DNA from: Zygnema cylindricum
Taxonomy: Eukaryota > Streptophyta > Zygnematophyceae > Zygnematales > Zygnemataceae
Reading direction: 5' to 3'
Assembly: GCA_037447655.1 (NCBI GenBank)
Contig: JBBHKE010001147.1
Span: 1 to 47,217, forward strand
DNA: 47,217 nucleotides
Part shown: one piece after another, positions 1 to 11,083 of the stretch
Numbering within the stretch: the stretch's first letter is position 1
Layout of the letters: each line of letters opens with the position of its first letter
Notes under the pieces: model-generated
What the model saw: the letters and a program-made list of their open reading frames with translations, nothing else
What the model was told of the DNA's origin: nothing
Database searches by the model: none
Program-made: the position numbers and the translations under genes

Positions 1-420
1 GAAGCTATGAATTGTGAAAACTATCTCAAAAATAGAGTCCTTACCTCGGCGGTAAAAAGATAAACACCTTATCAAAGAGGGACTGGGAGAAAACCTAACA
101 TTTCACATTAAAAGGTGTTCGGAAGTCAAGTGTTTAGTCTAAACACAAAAAAATCTGATTGGAAGCTAGATGCAAGGGGAAAGTCGGGATACCTACTTGG
201 ATATGATGAAAATGTAAAGGGATATAGAGTTTATGATCTCGGAAGAGAAGACATAATTTTAGTTAAACATTTGGCAATCGTGGATGAAGGAAAGTCCATT
301 GATCCCTTTAAATACACTAAACAACTTAGAATTAGAATTGAATCCGAAAATGAGTTAGATTCAGATTCTTCTAAGCAAATTCCGTTAAGCCTGACCTTGC
401 AAAGGAAGAGAAAATTCTGA
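1..420 (+). pseudogene. Ty1/copia integrase C-terminus, broken
   Basis: The window opens inside a copia polyprotein. Bases 1-113 read, with stops and frame changes, like the end of the integrase core (an EAMN...YLKNR stretch, then a GRKPNISH-like stretch). The open part from 115 gives FGSQVFSLNTKK and then GYLLGYDENVKGYRVYD, the conserved segment of the copia integrase C-terminal region. The catalytic DDE core lies outside the window. The role would be insertion of element cDNA; this copy is dead because of stops before 115. It runs on into an acidic linker and an RT in the same order as in copia Pol. Confidence 0.85.
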
Positions 421-660
421 CTGAGAGTAACCCTCTCTTGGAGTCAAAACTTCCGGGCCAAACCGAGGAAGAAAACGGGGAAAGATCGGAAATGGACGAT
501 GAGTATTCGAAGATCGACTCCACGAATAGGGGAGAAGATGAAGTTGTTCGTAAAAATCCGAGATTACCCTCTATCCTTTTATCAGAGTTTGAAAGAGGAA
601 GGAGAAGCAGCAAAAGACTTCAAGAGAGCAAGTGAACAAGAATGTAACTAAGGTGTCACA
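421..660 (+). pseudogene. Acidic linker between integrase and RT of the first copia element
   Basis: A Glu/Asp/Lys/Arg-rich stretch (438-635, open for 65 codons) joins the integrase end to the RT. Copia polyproteins usually have a low-complexity, fast-evolving linker here, so no function is assigned. A frame change separates it from the segments on both sides. Confidence 0.6.
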
Positions 661-1650
661 TTTGAGCGAACCGGAGACCTACTCGGAGGCAATTAATAGT
701 CCAGAAAGTAGTAGATGGGTGACAGCCATCAACGATGAGATGGCTTCCATTATGGAAGCAAACACATGGGAGTTGGTGGATTGTCCTCTGGACAAAAAGC
801 CGATGGGATGCAACTGGGTATTTATGTTGAAACACAATCTGGAAAACACTATCGAGCAATACAACGCCAGATTAGTGGCAAAAGGGTGCACACAGAAGGA
901 GGGAATCGATTATGGGGAGACCTTCGCTCCGGTTGTTAGATTTCCCTCCGTCCAGATTCTAATTAGTCTAGCGGCAGCGAAAGACATGGAAGTGCACCAG
1001 ATGGACATCAAAATTGCTTTCTTACACGGAGAAGTAGAAGAAAATATTATCATGCGACAACCAAAAGGATTTTTGGAGAAATAAAAAGAAAGTAAGGTGT
1101 GCAGATTGATAAAATCCCTTTAAGGACTAAATCAAGCTCCACGCAAATGGAAGAAGAAGCTGGACGAGTTTGTAACAAGTTTGGGATATTTCCGAATCAG
1201 TTCGGATCATTCTACCTATAAATTTGAGGATGAGGAGGTTATAATTTTCATTGCTATCTATGTGGATGATTTGTTTGTTTTGAGTAAATCAATGGAGAAA
1301 ATTAATGGATTGAAAATGATCTAAAGAGTAGATTTGAAATGAAGGACTTGGGAGAGGCAAAGTACATTTTGGGAATTCAGATGGAAATGGGTAGAGAGAA
1401 GAAAACAATTAGACTAACTCAAAAGAAAGCAATAGGAAATATGCTTGAAAAATTACAAATGGATAAAACAAATAGATGTACGACTCCAATGGACTTAAAG
1501 AAGGGAAATGAAGGGAGCTCAGAAGAGGGAGTCTTGATCTTAGATATTGAGTTAGAACTTGAGGAAAGCAAGTTCATGCAAACTATTCCGTACAAACAAG
1601 TTGTCGGTAGTTCGATCTATTTTATGAACTGTTTCGTCTTGATATAGCAG
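632..1650 (+). pseudogene. Ty1/copia reverse transcriptase, broken
   Basis: The open part 632-1084 carries the RT start (ANTWELVDCPL, NWVFMLKHN), then RLVAKGCTQKEGIDYGETFAPVV and HQMDIKIAFLHGEVEE, all hallmark copia RT blocks. A TAA at about 1082 stops it. The same frame continues to the polymerase active site IAIYVDDL, with YVDD at 1259-1270. A second frame change near 1324 leads into MKDLGEAKYILGIQ (from 1339) and ends in YKQVVGSSIYFMNC. At least one stop and two shifts make it non-functional. Intact catalytic Asp residues show it decayed from an active enzyme. Confidence 0.92.
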
Positions 1651-1679
1651 CAGCTGTGGGGATACTAAAGAGTGTGAAT

Positions 1680-2179
1680 GACCCTAGGAAGAAAGATTAG
1701 GAAACAACCAAAAGGGTCATGCAATACTTGATACGAATTAGAGATATGTGGTTGCATTTGGGAGGGGATAATACTGACATGACCACTTGGAGTGATGCCA
1801 GTTATTGGGATGCTCAAATGAGGAGGTGTACTTCTGGGTATGTGTTGTATGTTGGGTATGGGATTTGCTATTGGAGCAAGAAGCAACAAAAGGTGATTAC
1901 TCAATCCACTATGGAGGCTGAGTATATGGCCTCTTGTTCGACTATGAAAGAATTAATGTGGGTGAAATCTTTGCTTGAAGAAATGGGATATATGAACAAT
2001 ATTGTGCAAAAGATATATTGTGACAATCAAACTACGATTGCAATTGCGGCAAACCCTAAGCATCATTTTAAAGCAAAGAATATGGACATTCGTTTGAGCT
2101 TTGTTAAAAAGAAGGTTGAGAATAAAATAAATAGTTTGGAATATAGACTGGATGGAGATATGGTAGCAGATATGTGTTG
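1680..2179 (+). pseudogene. Ty1/copia RNase H and Pol C-terminus
   Basis: The 153-codon open part starting at 1719 shows the copia RNase H: WSDASYWDAQMRRCTSGYV (first catalytic Asp), CYWSKKQQKVITQSTMEAEYMA (catalytic Glu), KIYCDNQTTI (Asp) and a terminal HHFKAKNMDIRLSFV...DGDMVADMC. In intact elements the last motif reads MVADMLTK, so the protein ends a few residues early. It follows the RT after a frame change. The enzyme would degrade the RNA strand of the RNA/DNA hybrid. Short 3' untranslated sequence and an LTR of the A/B/C family follow. Confidence 0.92.
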
Positions 2180-2265
2180 ATATTTGTGTATTTTCTAGGT
2201 CTACATTGGGATAGAAAAAGGCAGAGGCAGTCTGTCTCTAACTCCCTTACCCCGCATCTCCACCA
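2180..2265 (+). other. 3' untranslated end of the first copia element
   Basis: A segment with GTATTTTCTAGGTCT and GAGGCAGTCTGTCTCTAAC recurs at 6012-6080 in front of LTR copy C. This suggests it is the internal 3' end of the same element family, placed just before its 3' LTR. The purine-rich GATAGAAAAAGGCAGAGG (about 2211-2228) could serve as polypurine tract. Confidence 0.45.
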
Positions 2266-3420
2266 TGTTGAAAAAAGGTATTTTACAATCTATCTCCTTA
2301 GTCAGTCCATGGTTATTTTATTGTTCTCATACTTGTCGTAGTCACTGAGAACTTGTAGGCAGCCATGGCTGCCTTAAAAGACAGGCAACCATGGCTGCCT
2401 CAGAAGACAAGCAGAAGACAGAGCTCGTGCAAAATATAGGCTCCCAAGAAAAGGATGAGAAGCAGATGAGAAGACAGGTAGAAGATAGAAATCCTGCAAA
2501 AGGTATATCTACCAAGGACATGAGTTGATCGTGTGACCTCTCGGATGACAGCCACATGGATCAACCGTCCGCCTTATCCAGTAGGTCTTGAAGATTCGAT
2601 GCATGTATTGTATTTGATAAATATTTAAAAGGTGACGCAGCGATATAAGTCATTTAACTGCTAACGAAACAAAACGAACGTGGGAAGGACAGTACAATAC
2701 GAAGTATTGTACATTACAAAATAAATGAAACGACATTAAATTTCAACGAGCGAAATTAAATGTCATGCGTGATCGACGCCTTGCAAAGAGCTGGGATTTT
2801 CATCGGTCAACATGGGACGAAGACCGTTGAAATTTAAACGGTCAACACAAAAAAAAAATTCAACGGTCAACATTTTTTCAGCGCGCTGTCATGATCAAAC
2901 GACCAATATTGATTACCGAATCACGAACAAACGGCTCGTGTAAGTGCCAGAATGCGGAGATAATATTTGACCATACTTCGCGAATAAAGAGGAAAATGAC
3001 ACGTGGCATCATGCTATAAGATGCCGGAGAAGAAAAAGACAGAATGACGATGACTTCTATGCCACGTGGCAGACCGAAAGTGGTGTCGAATATTTCCGTA
3101 CGTAAAGTACGGCGGCTACCGTACTTTGTATGTACATAATTTAGCGTACGATGTTTTGATTAGTATAGAGAACTTAAGAGTAAATTCTAAGGACTTAGAT
3201 AAATTTTTTGAAAGTCCTCTCTCTTCTTGGGCCATCTATATATATATGTTGTCTTTGAACGGTCGTAACTTAATGCTCAGGGGAGCAAATTAAGAGACTC
3301 TTTTTGTCGCCAACTCACGGGAGTCCAAGCTACACAAGGGTGTAATTGGCCAGAGTTTTTGCCTGCCAAAGTGGCTTCATTTCTAAGGGAAATTCAAAGC
3401 AGGGGAATGTGTCCAAATAC
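2266..3420 (+). repeat. LTR copy A of the G-box LTR family
   Basis: It starts TGTTGAAAAAAGG, matching TGTTTAAAAAAGG at 3710, and stays collinear with copy B throughout (rough identity 70-80% by eye). Shared landmarks are an 18-bp perfect palindrome centred on CCATGG (2357-2374), two CACGTGGC G-box motifs (about 3001 and 3063), a TATATATAT run (about 3236), then AACTTAATGCTCAGG (about 3268) and a CTACACAAGGG stretch. A 9-bp inverted repeat with a 3-base loop lies at 2692-2712. The 3' end is not sharply defined. It is probably the 3' LTR of the upstream copia element, or the 5' LTR of a deleted copy ending in LTR B. Confidence 0.7.
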
Positions 3421-3709
3421 TCATATTCTAATTTTGCATTCAGTAGGGGAACAGAGCACACATAAAGTCTTCTTTCAAGGGGGGTGAAGTTGTATTGGGG
3501 TTCTGATTGTCAAGGTATTAGTCATTTGGGTTTGTATCAACTTCAAGTCGGCACTATCTAGATAAGCTTCTTTGGATCTGCGAATTTTGTGGGGGAATGG
3601 AACCTTTAGAATTTCAATATGATGAATAAGTTGGTTCTCTCTTACAAATTGATATTTTGTAGGGAGAAGTGAGGACTGAAAGAAAAGATAGACTAGAAAT
3701 TAAGAGGAG
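3421..3709 (+). mobile_element. Short interior between LTR A and LTR B, ending in a polypurine tract
   Basis: About 290 bases without coding potential separate the two LTR copies. The last bases, TAAGAGGAG (3701-3709), lie directly before the TG of LTR B, as a copia polypurine tract does. A and B could therefore bracket a non-autonomous or internally deleted element. No primer-binding site was recognised after copy A. Confidence 0.45.
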
Positions 3710-4835
3710 TGTTTAAAAAAGGTATTTTATAATCTATCTTGTTAATCAATTTATGGGCATTCTACAGTTCTCATACTTGTTGTAGTCAATGAGAACTAGC
3801 AGACTGCCATGGCTGTCTCAAAAGACAGGTAGAAGAAAGAGCTCTTGCAAAATATAGGCTGCCAAGAACAAGATTTGATCATGTGACCTCCGGATGACAG
3901 ACATATGGAATAACCGTCCGTCCGCCTTATCAGGTAGGCCTTGATGAATCGATATCGATATCGTATTTGATAAGTAATTGAAGAGTGACGCGGCGACACA
4001 TTCCATTTAGCTGCTTACGGAACGAAATGAAACATGGAAACATACCGTACCGCACAAAATACTGTACCACACGAAATGAACGAAACGAAATCAAATGTCG
4101 TTTCACGATTAACGGTTCGCAAAGTAAGACGGAATTTCAATTGTCAAACGCAATGACGATCGTTGAAATTCAACGGTAACACAGAAAAATGACCATTGCA
4201 TTTCAACGGTCAACATTATTCAGCGCTGTCAGATCAAACGACCAACATTGATCACCGAATTACGATCGGACGACACGTGTATGTGGCGACATGCTGAAAA
4301 GAATTTTTTGGGAGCACTTCGCCAAAGTGGAGGAAGATGACACGTGGCACCATCCAATAACATGCCGAAGAAGAAAGGGACAGAATAAAGACGACTTATT
4401 TGCCACATGGCACACTAAGAGTGGTGGTGAATATTTCCGTACATAAAGTACCTCGGCTACCATACTTTGTATGTATATTATTTAGTGTATGATGTTTTTA
4501 TTGGTCTAGAAGAGTTATAAGTAGGTTCTCAGGACTTAAATTTTTTTTTTTGAAAGTCCTCTCTCGAAGAGGCCATATGTATAAATATGTTGTCTTTGAA
4601 CAACCATAACTTAATGCTCAGGTGAGCAATTTCAGTGATTCTTTTTGATGCAGACGCAAGGGAGTCTAAGCTACACACGGGTAAAGTGGGTCAGAGTTTG
4701 TGCGTGCCAAGTTGGCACTTATTTTATGCCAGAGTCGAAAGTGAAATGATTATCTTAGATGCTTAATATAAGGTGGACATTGTGTGTACCAATGGAGGTC
4801 ACACAATTACATTCTGTGGGCCAATGAGGTAACAT
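3710..4835 (+). repeat. LTR copy B of the G-box LTR family
   Basis: It begins TGTTTAAAAAAGG right after a polypurine tract. It keeps the same order of landmarks as copy A: a CTGCCATGGCTG segment, CAACGGTCAAC repeats, CACGTGGC (about 4341), a TATA-like stretch near the end of U3 (about 4575) and AACTTAATGCTCAGG (about 4611). Similarity to copy C extends to a CATTCTGTGGG stretch (about 4812; copy C about 7837), so the LTR may be about 1.1 kb. TG start seen; CA end not fixed. Confidence 0.7.
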
Positions 4836-6010
4836 AATTGAAAAAATATAGTGGGGATAAATGTCAAATTGATAGGTGGTGAAGTGTTCGTAAGATTTTT
4901 GAATTCAAAATATTATCAAGCCCCATTACGTGGTCTCGAAAATATAAAAGACAAACGGTATGAAGTTGTCAAATGGGTCATACTGAGTATGCTCCTCCTT
5001 TTTAAAAGGTACCTTTGCAGCAACGTCGTTTTTCAATATTAGACGTAAAAAATAATATAGTATGGTGGGATATGTAATCAATATGTCAACAACGTTTTTT
5101 TTGTGTAAAAACACAAATTCCACTTGAGGGTTGCCAATCCTCGTAATATAACAATGGTGTCGAGCCATTGGCGGTGTATGTCCCTATAATCTATGATTGG
5201 AGTGATGTTTAATTCTCTCGGGCCCTTAGTGGCCCTTATTCCATGTTTTCGTTCTATGTCACATCCCTTGCGACCTATGTTGTCTGCTTGCCCTCTTTCG
5301 CTGACCTCTCTTTCACGGTCTCTTAAAACACCTTTGGGTATTGAAAAAATTCCATATGGGGTTTATTTTTCTTTGCCCACACTTTATATACAATCGCTTC
5401 CGCCTTTTATAAAGGTCCGGTTGCTAAATTCGCGCACATGTCCTAAGAGGTCACACTTTTCTCATATTGAATAGTGATATGTCGATGATCTGAATGTTTA
5501 ACAAATCGTTACGTTATGGATCCAGGTTAAGGATGTTATATAGTAGTTGTCACCACTAACACAATATTGAAATATTTATGACTTTAAAATCAATTCCCCT
5601 TTCAAAAAGTGTTAACAATAACATACTAAATGTGATAGCATCAAGACGTCCATTAAAAAAAACAAAAATTGTGTATGTTGGTTAAGGTTAATATTTTCTA
5701 CATGCGTCAAAATTTGAAAACTAATGTAAAAACTGATCTAAGCACTAATTTACTTGTACATATCAAGAATCCATTCACATTATACAATTGTATATCAAGA
5801 TTTTCCAAAGGTTTACATGTAAACATTGACTATCTGATAATTATATCTTTCGCATCCCGTGTTGTAATCACTAAATCTAAGCTATTTGTGATTACCATCC
5901 TCAAATTGGACGGTGGCCACAAATTGGCTCCATACAATTGTACATATGGCAATTGAAGATAAGCTCGACAACCAAAAAAACAATTTGAACGTAGACGTTG
6001 TAGAAACTAA
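4836..6010. other. Region with no recognisable gene
   Basis: AT-rich sequence with short open frames on both strands (the longest, 5193-5474, has no recognisable motif). A distinctive GGGCCCTTAGTGGCCC stretch (about 5221-5236) looks structured but was not identified. It probably holds old repeat debris, since it lies between two LTR copies of one family. Confidence 0.5.
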
Positions 6011-7860
6011 TGGTTTTATTAGTATTTTCTAGGTCTGAAAAGAAATATAGAAGTCGAGGCAGTCTATCTCTAACTTCTCTCTCCAACTCTCAAACTTGTC
6101 GCAGTCACTGAGAAATTGGAGAGGTCACTTTGCCATCCGTTGTAGTTAAAGAAGAGACTTTGGTATTAGAACACAACAACACAATTCATATATTGTACGG
6201 ATGTAGAAATATTACATTTTATTAGGCTTGTACAAATACTAAATTTCGTCATCGCATACTAATATTACATTTAGATTTAACACTTCAGTATCTTTGATGA
6301 TTTTCAATAAAGTTTCATTTTTGTTATTTTCAACATTTGAACACAAGCCTACGTGCGGTACACTATGAATCACTATTTGTTTAAATAATTTATTGGCTTA
6401 ATAAAACAAATAGTGTTATTCATTATATTTTTGGTTGAAGGACATAAAGCCAACAAAAAATTAACGCTTATTTTTACTTCAAATAGTAATTTGGATATAT
6501 ATTCCCATAGAGTAGTTGCTATAACATGTGTCATTTGAGAACAGGTTTGTGTGATTCTCTTTTGTCCACTCTCTTCTTTGTCTCGACGCCATTATCTAAC
6601 ACCTTTTTGGTAAGTTTGTACAAAAGAACGATCAATTTTAGTACTTATTTGTATATTTTGTACAATACACTATTTAATTGTTTCCTAGATTAATGTTATT
6701 GACACTTTAAAATGTTCCAATATTAACGTAAGAGAAAATTAAAATTATCAAATTATATTTTGTTTTTAAGGCCAAAATTTGGGGCGTATAGTTAGTGATA
6801 TAAACACTAATACAGTACACACGATTCACGGTTTAGTTTAACGCCACGGTCTAATTGGAAAACTGGTCAGAATTTTACTGCAATGAACAGTGCGTACGTT
6901 TACAGGCAACCTTTGATACAATAGATCATTAGGGTGAAGTTCCATCAAGAAATGTTGTAATTGTATGTTGAAAATAAGTAATTGATATTCAATACTTAAT
7001 TTAAACTCTACAGTGAAGAGAGAGAGAGAGAGAGAGAGAGTCACCATGGCTGCCGCCATAGTCAGAAAGAAACAAACAGACAAGCAGACAGATTAATAAA
7101 TTACCAAAATGTTGCCCTAAAGCAAATTTAAACCTAGGTCTTAAACTAATATGTAGACAAACGCCTTAACCATATAACGTTGACAAAACAATACACGTTT
7201 ATAGTTCGCTAATGAACTAAAGTGTTACACAAACGTCACTTTCACTAAAACATACCAAAATTGACGAAACGGCATCTATAGTCAAACGGCGCTCGCAAAC
7301 GAGAATCCAACAGTGTAAAATACATGATCGGACGGACGTCGTCGCCCTCGCCAAACCCGAATGAATCTTTGGCGGCTTTTGAACATAGCGGCGCGTTGTG
7401 CCACGTGGCGCCACATCATTAGACGCAAGAAGAGATGGGAGGAGGAAAGATGGCTCCTATGTTGACAAGTGTCAACCGGAAGGCCATGTTGTACAATGGC
7501 CGTACAATAAGTACACTCGGCCACTGTACCTTCTTCTACAATACAACCTTTTGATTGGCCTAAGGTAAAGTAGTAGGTAGTTCTAAGTAGGAGTTAAAGG
7601 ACTTAGCGTGTTTGAGGCACCTCTCTCCAGATGACCTTTTGTATTTATAGGCCATCTTTGGTCATCCCTAACTTACTGCTCAAAGGAGCAAATTCAGTGA
7701 TTATTTTTTCGTTTGACTTAGCGGAGTCTTGTTTTCATAAAGGTGATGATAAGAATATTTGTGTGAGAAAGTGAAAGTGACAAATATTATCCTAGAGGCT
7801 TTACATAGGCTGCTCATTCTGTGGGTTATCAGAGACCAAAGAATTTCAGGTTATGAACTA
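6011..7860 (+). repeat. LTR copy C of the G-box family, rearranged, with 3' element end
   Basis: It opens with the element 3'-end segment also seen at 2186-2240 (TTTTCTAGGTCT, GAGGCAGTCTATCTC). It then joins an LTR segment (ACTTGTCGCAGTCACTGAGAA, matched at about 2331-2351), skipping the LTR start. The right half (about 7390-7740) is collinear with A and B: CCACGTGGCGCC G-box (about 7400), GTACAATAAGTAC, TATTTATAGG, then CTAACTTACTGCTCAAAGG. The middle is AT-rich and diverged. A (GA)n run lies at 7017-7040 beside CCATGGCTGCC. GGTTATG at about 7852 might be a decayed primer-binding site. Confidence 0.55.
7017..7040 (+). repeat. (GA)n microsatellite
   Basis: Twenty-four bases of uninterrupted GA repeat inside LTR copy C. 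A simple repeat with no coding meaning. Confidence 0.9.
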
Positions 7861-8113
7861 ACCCTCTAAGTTGCCCATATTTAATAGATCACACTTTTTT
7901 TATTGGGAAATGATGATCAAGGGAGAATTTTTTAAGAAGCACCTATAGGGCATAGTGTTTGGGCAAATACGATATCCACCTCCACTTAGGTTTAGAGGAA
8001 CATGTTTTTCTGGCACCTCTACCACTACAACCACCATCACACACGATGACGAGGAAGGGGAGGAAATAATCATGGAATGAGAAAAGGGAGGAGTTGCTTC
8101 TCGAGGGACTCCA
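7861..8113 (+). other. Leader before gag of the second copia element, no feature seen
   Basis: It links LTR copy C to the gag at 8114. No copy of the TGTTGTTTTGGAAACC LTR start (present at 11094) lies upstream, so the second element seems to have lost its own 5' LTR or been joined to foreign sequence here. A short ACGATGACGAGGAAGGGGAGG segment precedes the gag. Confidence 0.4.
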
Positions 8114-9229
8114 TTGTCAAGGACAATACCGGCAGCAGCACCACCAGCAATGGTGATAGGGAGTCAGACCGAACGGTCAGAATATGAAAATTGGAACTTT
8201 AAAGACAAGGTGGCTAAGCTCTTAATTCTCAAAAGTGTAGTGAAGGGTATTGCCATTCCTCTTATGTATGTTAGATCTTCCTCTCCGATTTGGGTATCTC
8301 TTGTAAACAAATACAAGAGTGGGTCATTGCAGCAGCAACGGTTGGCAGAAAATAAGATTTCAGCTTATACTTACAAGGGAGGAAGTATGAATGATTATTG
8401 TAATGACTTAGGAGCATTATTTGAAAAACTAGAGAGCGCAGGTAACTCATGGTGTGAGAGACAAAGAGTAAATACATTGATAATGAAACTACCTGAAGAG
8501 TATAAGAATATCATTAATCGGTTGCAAGATCTAGGGGATACCAATTGGAATTGGGATGATACAGTGGGGACGATTTTAGTGAAAGAGAGTACCATAGAAC
8601 TTAGGAGAGGAAGTCGGAGTGCTCAAGCATTGGTTGCACGATCTGATTTTCGGAAGCGTGATGAGGAAAAGGGAAAGGATCCCTATCAAAACTTTGGAGG
8701 AAAAAGACAAGGAGGTGGCAGATTCGATCGATAGGGGAGAGGAGCTCCTCGAGGTGGATTATGTCACTTCTGCAAGAAACCATGACATTATATGGCAGAT
8801 TGTGTTAAGCTTGCGGATCTCCGACTGAAAGATAGACAAGGTTCCTCAAAAGATGAAGGAAAGAAAAAGGTTTTTGTGACTGAAGTTCATGACGAGGAAG
8901 AAGATGACGTAACCGAACCGGAAGAGGAGCTTGAGGAGCATCTTCTTCAACCAAAAATCACTGAGAAGCATGCAGACATTCTACGGAGACAAAAGTGTGC
9001 CTTCGGAGGTAAGAGGGATCCAACTGAGGATGGGTGGATCATAGACTCAAGGGCCTCAATGCATATGTGCAAGGATAAGAGGTGGTTTACTAAAATAAAA
9101 AAAATTCCAACAGTTGAGATAGAGTATGGAGATAGTAGAGTAGAAACCACAAACCTTGTTAGATCGGTCGAATTAAAAGTAGGCTTCAATTGTAACACTC
9201 TCAGATGTTCATTACATTCCAAAGCTTAG
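8114..9229 (+). pseudogene. Ty1/copia gag and protease region of the second element, broken
   Basis: One frame is open from 8114 except for a TAG (about 8732) and a TGA (about 8783). It begins with an Ala/Pro-rich start and ENWNFKDKVAKLL (gag DUF4219/UBN2-like), then IWVSLVNKYKSGSLQQQRLAENKI and LIMKLPEEYKNII, typical of copia capsid. After GRGAPRGG comes the zinc knuckle CHFCKKP*HYMADC, whose Gly-before-His position is the TGA stop. An acidic stretch leads to GWIIDSRASMHMCKDKRWF, the protease motif with DTGAS changed to DSRAS, so the protease would be inactive. A short deletion near 9180 shifts the frame relative to the sister copy at 12540. Confidence 0.9.
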
Positions 9230-9339
9230 CAAGAATCTAGTCTCTATAGCAGTTCTAGAAGAAAAAGAGTTGAAAGGTTTTGAAATTTTACAAAAGAATG
9301 GGAAAAATGTAGTAAGAAAAGATGGGAGGGTAAGCTACA

Positions 9340-9475
9340 AAGATGCGACGTTGTGAAACTGCGAAGCTGCGATCCTGCGAAGCGGCAAAGCTGCGACGCT
9401 GCGAAACTGCGAAGCTGTGATGCTGCGAAGCTGCAAAGCTACGAAGCTGCGAAATTGCGAAGCTGCCAAACAACT
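9340..9475 (+). repeat. GCGAAGCTGC-type minisatellite inside the copia body
   Basis: About thirteen imperfect copies of a 9-10-base unit, GCTGCGAAG with variants. They sit where the integrase gene should be: protease-like sequence ends just before, and RT linker begins about 20 bases after. The unit resembles GCAGCGAAGCTGC in LTRs of the D family (about 25200). Confidence 0.85.
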
Positions 9476-9495
9476 CTATTATCTGCCAGCATGAT

Positions 9496-10541
9496 GTAAC
9501 CGGTCACAATACAGGAAGCCTTTTCAGCTTCGGAAAAAGATCAATGGATCGCCGCGGCTAATGATGAAATTTGATCGATAATGGAGGCTCAAACTTGGGA
9601 GCTTGTGGAGCTTCCACTAGACCAAAAAGCCATCGGCATTAAGTGGGTCTTTAAAGTAAAGTTGAATGTAGATAACTCTATTGAAAGATTTAAAGCTAGG
9701 CTTGTTAAAAAAGGCTATAGTCAGAAGGAGGGAATTGACTATGAAGAGACTTTCTCTCCGGTTGTCCGGCTTCCAACTGTTAGAATTTTGTTATCCTTAG
9801 CGGCCATTGAAATATAGAACTACATCAAATGGATGTTAAGACAACTTTCTTGCATTGAGATTGAGACGAAGTAATTTATATGAAGCAGCCTGAAATGTAC
9901 GAAGAGACTGGAAAAGAAAATCTGGTCTGTAAACTGTTGAAATCCTTGTATGGTTTGAAGCAGGCTTCGTGTCAGTGGAACCTAAAACTAGATGAGTTTC
10001 TAACCGGTCTAGGATTCGTTAGGATTAGCTCAGATCACTCAGTCTACGTTATGGAAAGGAAAGATGGGATTATGTACATTGCCGTATATGTAGATGATTT
10101 GATGTTGTTAAGCAAGATATTAAATGAGATTAACAAAATAAAGGCAGCCTTGAATTCAAGATTTGAGATAAAAGACTTAGGTGAGGCAAAGTATATTCTT
10201 GGAATTCAAGTAGAAAGGGATAGAGATAGGAAAACAATCCATCTAACGCAGCGTGAAGCAATAGGAAATGTGCTTGAAAAGTTTAGCATGGCAAAGGAAA
10301 ACGAAAGTGCCACTCCCATGGAATTTAAGCAGAAAGTGGAAGGCATGGAGACCGATGGAGGAATCATTTTTGACGATACCTTGGAGTCAGAGGAGGCAAA
10401 TTTTATGGCCACCATTCCATACCGCCAGATTGTTGGCAGTCTAATTTACTTTATGAACTGCACGAAGCCGGATTTTTCAGCAGTAGTTCGCGCTTTGAGC
10501 CGAAGATGCAGAATCCGAAAAAAACAGATAGGGAGGCCATA
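9496..10541 (+). pseudogene. Ty1/copia reverse transcriptase of the second element
   Basis: The linker end (VTIQEAFSASEKDQWIAAAN) is followed by [40 protein letters not shown] and, after a frame break near 9815-9880, MKQPEMYEE, SLYGLKQASCQWN and IAVYVDDLMLLSK (the YVDD active site, about 10090). KDLGEAKYILGIQ and YRQIVGSLIYFMNC follow. The 220 open codons from 9880 are nearly intact. Catalytic Asp residues are kept, but stops at about 9570, 9817 and 9857 disable it. The integrase that should lie upstream is missing. Confidence 0.93.
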
Positions 10542-11035
10542 AAGAGGGTTCTTCGGTACCTTGCAGGAACACAAAATATTCAACTTGCTCTCGGTGGAGA
10601 TGAAGTCAAAATTCAGACGTAAAGCGATGCTAGCTATAGAGACATGCCAAGCAGCCGTTCCACCACTTGATTCATTTTGAAGATTGGAAGTGAAACATGC
10701 TACTGGAGCAGCAAGCTTCAAAAGGTCACAGCTCAACATAAATGGAGGCTGAATATATGGCAGCAAGCTCTATTGTCAAGGAGTTACTATGGGTGAAGTC
10801 CCTCCTCCAAGAACTTCATTTTATGCAATCTAGACCTCAAATAGTGTGATGTGACTACCAGGCAGCTATTGCGATTGCATCCAACCCGAGTCATCACTTC
10901 AAAAGCAAGCACATTGACATCAAGCTGCATTTTGTAAGAGAGAAGGTGATGAACAAAATTTTAAAGCTAAGTTATCTTCCGGATGAGAAGATGGTAGCAA
11001 ATATGATGACTAAGCCTTTTCCTGCACCTACTTGA
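10542..11035 (+). pseudogene. Ty1/copia RNase H of the second element
   Basis: Pieces in two frames: RVLRYLAGTQNIQL, SDASYRDMPSSRSTT, ETCYWSSKLQKVTAQH, then MEAEYMAASSIVKELLWVKS, AAIAIASNPSHHFKSKHID and EKMVANMMTKPFPAP, the normal C-terminal MVADMLTKP motif of copia. In-frame stops (TAA about 10620, TGA about 10670) and a shift near 10740 break it. Confidence 0.9.
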
Positions 11036-11083
11036 AGTTTTGTAGAAAGGAATGTGGACTCAGTGGCTCAAAGAGTCTAAAGG

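Noticed and set aside
5193-5474. 93-codon open frame as a gene
   Set aside because: No motif, no promoter or splice context recognised, and it lies between LTR copies; left as unassigned sequence.
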